The notes beneath the pieces were generated by a model that worked only from the letters and a program-made list of their open reading frames with translations, was not told where the DNA came from and made no database searches. Below, piece after piece: positions 6,371 to 10,421 of a DNA stretch of 10,421 bases. Within the stretch, counting starts at the first letter, position 1; each line of letters starts with the position of its first letter. The position numbers and the translations under genes were made by a program. The stretch is from Thermomicrobiales bacterium (GTDB lineage: Bacteria > Chloroflexota > Limnocylindria > Limnocylindrales > CSP1-4). Location: contig SPCO01000031.1 in assembly GCA_004525275.1 (NCBI GenBank), positions 1 to 10,421 on the forward strand. Direction: 5' to 3'.

Positions 6371-7867
6371 CTAGTCTTCGAGCAGCGTCGGTTCGTTCGC
6401 GAGATCGCCGGCCACCTCGGCGAGCGCCGAGGTCAGCATCCTGGCCAGTCCCAAGTCCAGATCCGAGCCGTCGTCGCAGGCCATGTGGTAGCACGGATCT
6501 GCGGGCGCGCCGGCCTTGGAGCCCGACGCGGTCGCCTGTTGCGGAGAGACCGTCTCATTCGCCCCCGAGAACACGCCGCCGATCGGGATCCCGCCCTGCT
6601 GGAACGCGAGGTGGTCGGATCCACCACCCAGCTCGAGGATTTGCGGGGTCCCGCCGGCTCGCTCGATGGCGGCGGCCAGCAGGTCGCGCACGGTCGCCGA
6701 GCCCGCAGGGGCGCCGCTCTCGTTGTAGACGGCGGCATACCCGTTTGGCGAGGCGACCATGTCTGCATTGAGATAGACACGGATCGCCTCACGCTCCTCG
6801 GCCGAGAGGCCCTCGAAATAGTGGAATGACCCATGGAGCCCAACCTCCTCCGCGCCCCAGAAACCCAGCCGGATGGTGGAACGAGGGGTGGCGCCGCCCA
6901 GCGATCGGGCGATCTCCAGGAGCGCGGCAACGCCGGATCCGTTGTCGTTGACGCCTGGTCCATCGATCACCGAGTCGAGGTGCGCGCCGAGCATGATCAC
7001 CGAGTCCGGCTCGCTGCCGGGGAGTTCCGCGATGATCGATCGCGTCGGACTTGGGACGGTCCGTGCGTCGGTGACCAGCGTCGCGTCCCCACCCTTGGCG
7101 GCGACATCGATCAGCGCCGCCACGGCCGGCCCCGAAGCGCCCGCCGCGGGGATCGTCAGGCCATCCGGGTCGACCAGGGTCGGCCGCAGAACGCTGCCCG
7201 CGGCGGCTGCCGGATAGCCAGCCACGAACGCGGCGGCACCAGCGGCCTGAGCGGCGACGACCTGGTCGCGGCGAAAGCACACGCCGGGTGGGACGAGGAC
7301 GATCGCGCCCTCCGGAAGACCACCGTAGCCGGCGGCCGAACAGCCCGCACCGGTGGACTCGGGAGTCTCCCAGTCGATGGCCACGACGGGGCCCGTGACC
7401 TCCCCGCCCGGAGCGAAGATCAGCGGCGCCACGTCTCCGGCTTGGAAGGCCTGCTCTGCGACCTCGAGCCTGGAACCGCCATCGTCGAAGAAGGCCGGCG
7501 TCGTGAACGCGTCTTCCTGGACTTGCCAGCCGGAGGCCTGCAGATCGGAGATGACGAGATCGGCGGCCGCGTCGTAGCCGGTGGATCCGACCGCGCGGAA
7601 GCCATCCGCCTTGGTCGACAGCGCCGCCAACGCATCGAGACGGTCACGTAGCCCCTCCTCGGTGATCTGCGTGGCCGGCGGGCTCGTGGGGGCCGATGCG
7701 GTCGGGGCCGGACTCGTCGGACCGACGGTCGGGGCCGGCGTCGATGCGCACGCGGCGAGGAGGGTCACAGCGACCAACAACGCAGCGACGGGCGTCAGTC
7801 GGGACGCGCCAGCGATCGTTCGTTCGGAGCGCGTCACGGCCAGGAAGTCTGGAGACGGCTTCATCAT
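6371..7867 (-). CDS. M28 family metallopeptidase, lipoprotein, with PA-like insertion
   Basis: A 498-residue secreted zinc aminopeptidase-type protein. Residues 1-40 form a lipoprotein signal peptide: basic N-part, hydrophobic TPVAALLVAVTLLAAC, lipobox Cys40. A Pro/Thr/Ser linker covers about 41-66. A first M28 half follows, then a protease-associated-like insert near 150-250 (GAIVLVPPG, AAQAAGAAAFVAGYP). All five co-catalytic metal ligands are visible: His296 (GAHLDSV), Asp308 (GVNDNGSG), Glu341 next to the general base Glu340 (WGAEEVGLHGS), Asp369 (LNADMVAS) and His461 (CYHMACDD). It should be an active exo-acting peptidase anchored outside the membrane. ATG 7867 is preferred because AAGGA lies 6 bases upstream; ATG 7864 is a near-equal alternative. 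The frame continues upstream to 8035, but that part is not protein-like. It is 158 bases downstream of the lipoprotein gene and has its own TATCGT box. Confidence 0.92.
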   Translation of the reverse strand: MMKPSPDFLAVTRSERTIAGASRLTPVAALLVAVTLLAACASTPAPTVGPTSPAPTASAPTSPPATQITEEGLRDRLDALAALSTKADGFRAVGSTGYDAAADLVISDLQASGWQVQEDAFTTPAFFDDGGSRLEVAEQAFQAGDVAPLIFAPGGEVTGPVVAIDWETPESTGAGCSAAGYGGLPEGAIVLVPPGVCFRRDQVVAAQAAGAAAFVAGYPAAAAGSVLRPTLVDPDGLTIPAAGASGPAVAALIDVAAKGGDATLVTDARTVPSPTRSIIAELPGSEPDSVIMLGAHLDSVIDGPGVNDNGSGVAALLEIARSLGGATPRSTIRLGFWGAEEVGLHGSFHYFEGLSAEEREAIRVYLNADMVASPNGYAAVYNESGAPAGSATVRDLLAAAIERAGGTPQILELGGGSDHLAFQQGGIPIGGVFSGANETVSPQQATASGSKAGAPADPCYHMACDDGSDLDLGLARMLTSALAEVAGDLANEPTLLED

Positions 7868-7873
7868 GGCCAT

Positions 7874-7878
7874 TCCTT
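7874..7878 (-). promoter_or_regulatory. Ribosome binding site AAGGA of the M28 gene
   Basis: On the minus strand AAGGA ends 6 bases before the ATG at 7867 and 9 before the ATG at 7864; it touches an ATG at 7873 and so excludes that one. Confidence 0.6.
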
Positions 7879-7949
7879 CGTTGGCTACCCGCGACCAGGC
7901 GGGCTCGCTCCGCCGAATGATATGCGGCGGCGGCATTCGCTTCGGAGCA

Positions 7950-7955
7950 ACGATA
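7950..7955 (-). promoter_or_regulatory. Candidate -10 box TATCGT before the M28 gene
   Basis: The minus strand reads CATCTATCGTTGCTC, 82 bases before the ATG at 7867. This is the third copy of CTATCGTTG in the window, and all three lie upstream of genes. It suggests that the peptidase can be transcribed separately from the three minus-strand genes above it. Confidence 0.35.
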
Positions 7956-8025
7956 GATGACGGTTCGGCGCTGACGGCGATCATGCACGGGTGTCGGTCT
8001 ATCTCCCACACCGACGAGCCGGCGC

Positions 8026-8655
8026 TCAGCCGCAATCGGTGACGGCGCGCGATGCGATGTCGATGTGCAATCGGGCATGCCCGCCGAACTCGAGGGCCGT
8101 CGGGAGATCATCGGCTCCCAGCGCGAGGGTTGCCCAGCCGACGATCCGCTGAGGATGCGAGGGCAGCGACGGGAACGTGTTGCTCGCCGGACTCCATGCG
8201 GCGATCGCGTCGGCCAATATCGCCCAGCGCGCGGACGGGTCACCCCAACTCCAGCCGAGGACGTCGCGCACAACGCACGCTCCGGCCGCTCCGGCCGCTT
8301 CGGTCGCCGGACCATGCTGCCCAGCCAACCCGGGCAGGAGCCCCACGGCGTTCGCCCCTGTCACGGTCCCGTCGCCGTCGGCGTCGCCGTAGCCTGGCCC
8401 GTCCGGTCCGACGACCAGGTTGCGCGCCGCCTCAGCGGCTGCGCCGACAGCGACGAGGTCCACCGCAGCCTGCCACCGGGAGACGGCATCGTCGATCTCG
8501 CTCAGACGATGCTCAAGTGCACGCTGATCAGCCGAGTTGCTGCTCAGCGGCGTCGCGACTGGGTCAGCCGCCCCGGTCCCCTGGCCGGAACCGCAACCGA
8601 TCATCAGGAAGGCGAAGGCACTGATCACCGCGATTCGACGATCAGCGGATCTCAC
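8026..8655 (-). CDS. Unrecognised lipoprotein with Asp-rich loop
   Basis: A 209-residue protein that I do not recognise. The N-terminus is a lipoprotein signal: MRSADRR, hydrophobic IAVISAFAFLMIG, then Cys21 as the lipid-modified residue. A Ser/Ala/Thr-rich spacer runs to about 42 and a helix follows at about 43-80 (ALEHRLSEIDDAVSRWQAAVD). Then comes a Gly/Asp-rich loop, GYGDADGDGTVTG at about 88-100, whose DxDxDG core resembles a calcium-binding EF-hand or dockerin loop. The C-terminal half has several Trp and ends in FGGHARLHIDIASRAV. I chose GTG 8655 because it gives a clean signal peptide; the GTG at 8679 adds an unnatural charged leader. The chosen start overlaps the end of the upstream gene by 14 bases, which supports translational coupling with the 207-residue protein. 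A role in a surface complex or metal binding is possible but not shown. Confidence 0.72.
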   Translation of the reverse strand: MRSADRRIAVISAFAFLMIGCGSGQGTGAADPVATPLSSNSADQRALEHRLSEIDDAVSRWQAAVDLVAVGAAAEAARNLVVGPDGPGYGDADGDGTVTGANAVGLLPGLAGQHGPATEAAGAAGACVVRDVLGWSWGDPSARWAILADAIAAWSPASNTFPSLPSHPQRIVGWATLALGADDLPTALEFGGHARLHIDIASRAVTDCG

Positions 8656-9265
8656 GCACGGCCGTCCATGGGTCGGCACCGGAGAAGTCGAAATAGCGGG
8701 TCCGCCGCAACTCGATAGCCTGGCGGCTCACGACGCCGCCGGGCAGATCCCCGACATGGAGCCGGATCGAGTGGTAGTGGGCCGGCGACCGCTCAACAGC
8801 TTCCGCGTGCCGCGGATCGTCGCCCCACCCGTTCTTCGCATCCATGTCCGTGAACAGGACCAGGTTGCCCCAGCCGACGCCCGGCCAATGGACGTTGTAG
8901 TACACGAGGGGATTGGCGTCGGCCGCCATGTCGCTGATGAGCGCCGACTCGAGGTCGACGATCGGTTCGTGATCGACGTCGGCGCGCGCCTGGCCGAAGA
9001 ACCCGACGACGATCAGGTCGTGGCGTTCGCGAACCCGGCCGGGGTCGGTGATGACGATCCGATGGATGCCTCTGTCCGATGGGTCGGTGAACCGGTCGTC
9101 CCGACTCGTGACGCGCTCGGCATCGTCGGTCGTACGGGGTAGCTCCTCGATGTGTCGTCGCAACCGATCGAGCATCTGCTCCATGACCTGCAGGTCATCG
9201 TCGGTGGATCGGAGTGCGGTGAACGGCCGACTGGGAACCTCCGTCGTGGCGTCGAGCTTGATCAC
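8642..9265 (-). CDS. Conserved-looking hypothetical protein, function unknown
   Basis: A 207-residue protein without signal peptide or membrane segment, not recognised. The N-terminal 45 residues are largely helical (DDLQVMEQMLDRLRRHIEEL). The rest appears to alternate strands and helices, with striking motifs rich in aromatic residues and His: VDHEPIVDLESALI (about 97-110), VYYNVHWPGVGWGNLVLF (121-138), SPAHYHSIRLHVGDLPGG (160-177) and RRTRYFDFSGADPW (187-200). These look like conserved ligand- or metal-site residues rather than random sequence, and the YYNVHW and HYHSIRLH strands could form a sheet. A dimeric alpha/beta-barrel type fold is conceivable but is only a guess. The GTG start at 9265 lies 4 bases after the stop of the PhnD-like gene, and the 3' end overlaps the lipoprotein gene, so all three genes read as one transcription unit. 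Confidence 0.72.
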   Translation of the reverse strand: MIKLDATTEVPSRPFTALRSTDDDLQVMEQMLDRLRRHIEELPRTTDDAERVTSRDDRFTDPSDRGIHRIVITDPGRVRERHDLIVVGFFGQARADVDHEPIVDLESALISDMAADANPLVYYNVHWPGVGWGNLVLFTDMDAKNGWGDDPRHAEAVERSPAHYHSIRLHVGDLPGGVVSRQAIELRRTRYFDFSGADPWTAVREIR

Positions 9266-9269
9266 CGCG

Positions 9270-10022
9270 TCACCAGGCGACGTCCCTGGCGAGCGCCATC
9301 CCGCGCCGGATCAAGTCGTAGTCGGCATCATCGGCAGGGACGATCGCCTCGAGCCCGACGGGGGCCGACCGAGTGAGGCTGGCCGCGATCGCCCGCCGCA
9401 TTTCCGCGTCGATCGCCCGCGACACGGCGAAGGGAGGGGCCGGCCAGTCGCGGGTCCGGCCGACGACCCGGATCTCCTTCAGTCGGGGATCACGGCCATT
9501 GCGATCGTCCCAGACCGAGCTGTCGATGGCCGCGCAATCGGCCGCGCCGGCCAGGACCTGATCGATCGAAGCATCATGGCTGCCCGTCTCGGTCACGGAG
9601 CCGAACAGCCTGTCGAAGCTGCCCAGCTCGGCGAGGTGGGCCCGGAGCGAGTGGTAGCCCGACCACGAACCGGTCCCGTTGATCGCCAGATGTGCGCCCC
9701 TGAGGTCATCGATCGACTGGGCCTCCGATCCGCGCCCGGCGATCACCACGCTGCGGTAGACGGAGGCCGTCTCGCCCGGGAAGACCGGTGCCGCGACGAT
9801 CTCCGCATCGAGCTGGCCGCCATCGATGCTCTCGACCGTCAGCAGGCCGCACATCCAGAACAGGCAGGCCGCACCGCTGTCGATCGCCGTCTGAAGGTCG
9901 GCCCAGGTCGCCGGCTCCCAGGCGAAGTCGATCGCGAGTTCGTCGGTCAGACGATCGCCGAGCTGCCGGGCGATGGGCACGGTATTGGGTCCGAGGTACG
10001 AGATGAACGCTAAGCCGCTCAC
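9270..10022 (-). CDS. PhnD-like substrate-binding protein lacking a signal peptide
   Basis: A 250-residue protein of the phosphate/phosphonate-type ABC transporter substrate-binding family (PF12974-like). Family signs are an N-terminal strand with LAFISYLGPNT, a WADLQTAIDSGAACLFWMCG stretch, RGAHLAINGTGSWSGYHSLR in the middle, and TGSHDASIDQVLAGAADCAAIDS, the recurring 'tGsH..si..v..G.aD.aaiDs' motif. The usual export signal is absent: from GTG 10022 the first residues are already the first strand, and upstream residues are not hydrophobic. No permease or ATPase gene is in the window. It may therefore be a cytoplasmic binding or sensor protein rather than a transporter part. The GTG overlaps the stop of an upstream coding remnant as GTGA, and TACACT lies 9 bases before it. 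It leads the three-gene minus-strand unit. The ligand is unknown. Confidence 0.8.
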   Translation of the reverse strand: MSGLAFISYLGPNTVPIARQLGDRLTDELAIDFAWEPATWADLQTAIDSGAACLFWMCGLLTVESIDGGQLDAEIVAAPVFPGETASVYRSVVIAGRGSEAQSIDDLRGAHLAINGTGSWSGYHSLRAHLAELGSFDRLFGSVTETGSHDASIDQVLAGAADCAAIDSSVWDDRNGRDPRLKEIRVVGRTRDWPAPPFAVSRAIDAEMRRAIAASLTRSAPVGLEAIVPADDADYDLIRRGMALARDVAW

Positions 10023-10135
10023 GATGGACCGAGTGTACGGCGGGCCGCAGCGCCTCGGGTCATCCCCGGCGGGATCTTCTGGCCGACGACCCAGTTGAAC
10101 AGGATGTCCGTGGCGTTGCGCCCATGGCGGAACTC
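10019..10135 (-). pseudogene. Short coding remnant ending in a GTGA overlap
   Basis: A 38-residue frame with no start codon, bounded upstream by TGA at 10136-10138, reads like a protein C-terminus: FRHGRNATDILFNW, then VVGQKIPPGMTRG. Its TGA shares GTGA with the start of the PhnD-like gene, the classic arrangement of coupled genes. The pattern of a helix followed by 'G..iPp' resembles the end of sugar-type periplasmic binding proteins, but this is a weak guess. It may be a decayed gene, or an intact gene broken by a sequencing or assembly frameshift; the two cannot be told apart here. Confidence 0.35.
10032..10037 (-). promoter_or_regulatory. Candidate -10 hexamer TACACT before the PhnD-like gene
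   Basis: The minus strand reads TACACT ending 9 bases before GTG 10022. There is no Shine-Dalgarno. The spacing is slightly longer than in the two other leaderless candidates, so support is weaker. Confidence 0.3.
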
Positions 10136-10154
10136 TCATGGGTGGGCCGTAAAG

Positions 10155-10421
10155 TCACATCAAGGCGTCGATCCGGGTCGATTCGAGCCGGATCCAGACC
10201 GAGCCACGCTCGATTCGAGCTTGGGCGGCCGGGCCGCCGATCGATGTCGAGCCACCGAGGCGGTCGAAATCGGCCCGAAGAGTCCACCCGTGAGAATCCT
10301 GCCAGTTGCCAGCGGCCGGCCAGTTGCCAGCGGCCGGCCAGTTGCCAGCGGACTTCCGGCGGGTGCGGTGCGGTCGGCGGGTGCGGTGCGGTGCGGCCGG
10401 CCAGTTGCCGGCGGCCGGCCG
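10155..10421 (-). CDS. Open minus-strand frame running off the window (doubtful partial gene)
   Basis: On the minus strand, 88 codons are open from the right edge to a TGA at 10155-10157. The last 48 look moderately protein-like (LRADFDRLGGSTSIGG, then ARIERGSVWIRLES), with clear but not extreme preference for G or C at codon third positions. The earlier part is encoded by the 18-base repeats as PAAGNW units and Arg/His-rich units. If real, it is the 3' end of a gene that starts outside the window, with the repeats in its coding region. It could equally be a decayed gene or non-coding DNA, because the opposite strand is also open across the repeats from GTG 10290 (MRILPVASGR). The homology of the last 48 residues would decide. 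Confidence 0.3.
   Translation of the reverse strand, partial: RPAAGNWPAAPHRTRRPHRTRRKSAGNWPAAGNWPAAGNWQDSHGWTLRADFDRLGGSTSIGGPAAQARIERGSVWIRLESTRIDALM
10170..10194. repeat. Inverted repeat GATCCGG / CCGGATC
   Basis: Seven-base arms flank an 11-base centre, GTCGATTCGAG. The TCGATTCGAGC overlapping its right part recurs 32 bases downstream at 10210-10220. There is no T-tract. Confidence 0.5.
10208..10220. repeat. Palindrome GCTCGA-T-TCGAGC
   Basis: A perfect 6-base inverted repeat around a single central T. It could be an operator-like site or a chance palindrome. It shares TCGATTCGAGC with the preceding inverted repeat. Confidence 0.5.
10224..10238. repeat. GC palindrome GGCGGCC-G-GGCCGCC
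   Basis: A perfect 7-base inverted repeat, able to form a 5-bp stem with a 5-base loop. It is not followed by a T-tract on either strand, so terminator function is not supported. Confidence 0.5.
10302..10421. repeat. Tandem array of two 18-base repeat types
   Basis: CCAGTTGCCAGCGGCCGG occurs at 10302-10319 and 10320-10337, with a third copy diverged in its last five bases at 10338-10355. Then CGGCGGGTGCGGTGCGGT occurs twice, at 10357-10374 and 10375-10392. A variant of the first type with one A-to-G change follows at 10401-10418. Copies of the first type start at distances that are multiples of 9, so reading frames are preserved across the array (plus: PVASGR; minus: PAAGNW). The units join as GGCCGGCC. 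The array continues beyond the window or ends near its edge. Confidence 0.85.

Noticed and set aside
6308..6829. Plus-strand frame across the 3' part of the M28 gene
   Set aside because: Antisense to conserved metal-ligand motifs of the peptidase; Arg-rich shadow with no family signal.
7868..8035. N-terminal extension of the M28 frame to 8035
   Set aside because: It would bury the lipoprotein signal peptide, and a good Shine-Dalgarno precedes ATG 7867.
8537..9142. Long plus-strand frame opposite the 207-residue protein
   Set aside because: The minus strand has the coupled gene order and the more protein-like product; the plus frame has no start-site signals and straddles two minus genes.
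9048..10013. A 321-codon plus-strand frame opposite the PhnD-like gene
   Set aside because: The PhnD-like family motifs are on the minus strand; this is its antisense shadow.
10302..10421. CRISPR array
   Set aside because: The repeats are contiguous 18-mers with no unique spacers, and no cas-like gene is present.
10290..10421. Plus-strand gene starting GTG 10290 (MRILPVASGR...)
   Set aside because: It is open to the edge but almost wholly repeat-encoded; no Shine-Dalgarno better than GAAGAG; the opposite strand is equally open, so direction cannot be decided.

Overview
This is a GC-rich, gene-dense bacterial window with many GTG and TTG starts. Two genes appear to start leaderlessly, with a -10-like hexamer 6 bases before the start codon. 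Gene content and style suggest an uncultured, soil- or freshwater-type Chloroflexota (Limnocylindria-like) or possibly an Actinomycetota. That placement is an inference: there is no rRNA or tRNA here to test it.

Plus-strand block (2-5279). The window opens inside an aldose 1-epimerase-like gene. It is followed by a DUF2461 protein, a small UBP-type zinc-finger protein, a long FAD oxidoreductase/GcvT fusion of the dimethylglycine/sarcosine dehydrogenase type, and a DinB-like four-helix protein. The gaps between the last four are 16, 16 and 31 bases, so they may be partly co-transcribed. The DinB-like gene also has its own -10-like box directly before its ATG. Only the epimerase and the dehydrogenase have a predictable reaction. 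The dehydrogenase would feed one-carbon units from methylated glycines into tetrahydrofolate.

Middle (5303-6294). A MaoC-type hydratase on the minus strand is divergent from a short plus-strand protein. The latter looks like the two ends of an amidohydrolase joined together without the metal-binding barrel.

Minus-strand block (6371-10022). In transcription order it holds a PhnD-like substrate-binding protein without a signal peptide, an unrecognised 207-residue protein (4-base gap), an unrecognised lipoprotein with an Asp-rich loop (14-base overlap), and then, after 158 bases, a lipoprotein M28 peptidase with complete metal ligands. The first three are tightly packed and form the least understood unit in the window.

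Right edge (10023-10421). There is no confident complete gene here. The stretch holds a short coding fossil whose stop overlaps the start of the PhnD-like gene (GTGA), several inverted repeats, a minus-strand reading frame open to the window edge, and an array of two 18-base repeat types kept in a 9-base register. Separately, the 9-mer CTATCGTTG occurs upstream of three different genes and is a candidate shared promoter element.
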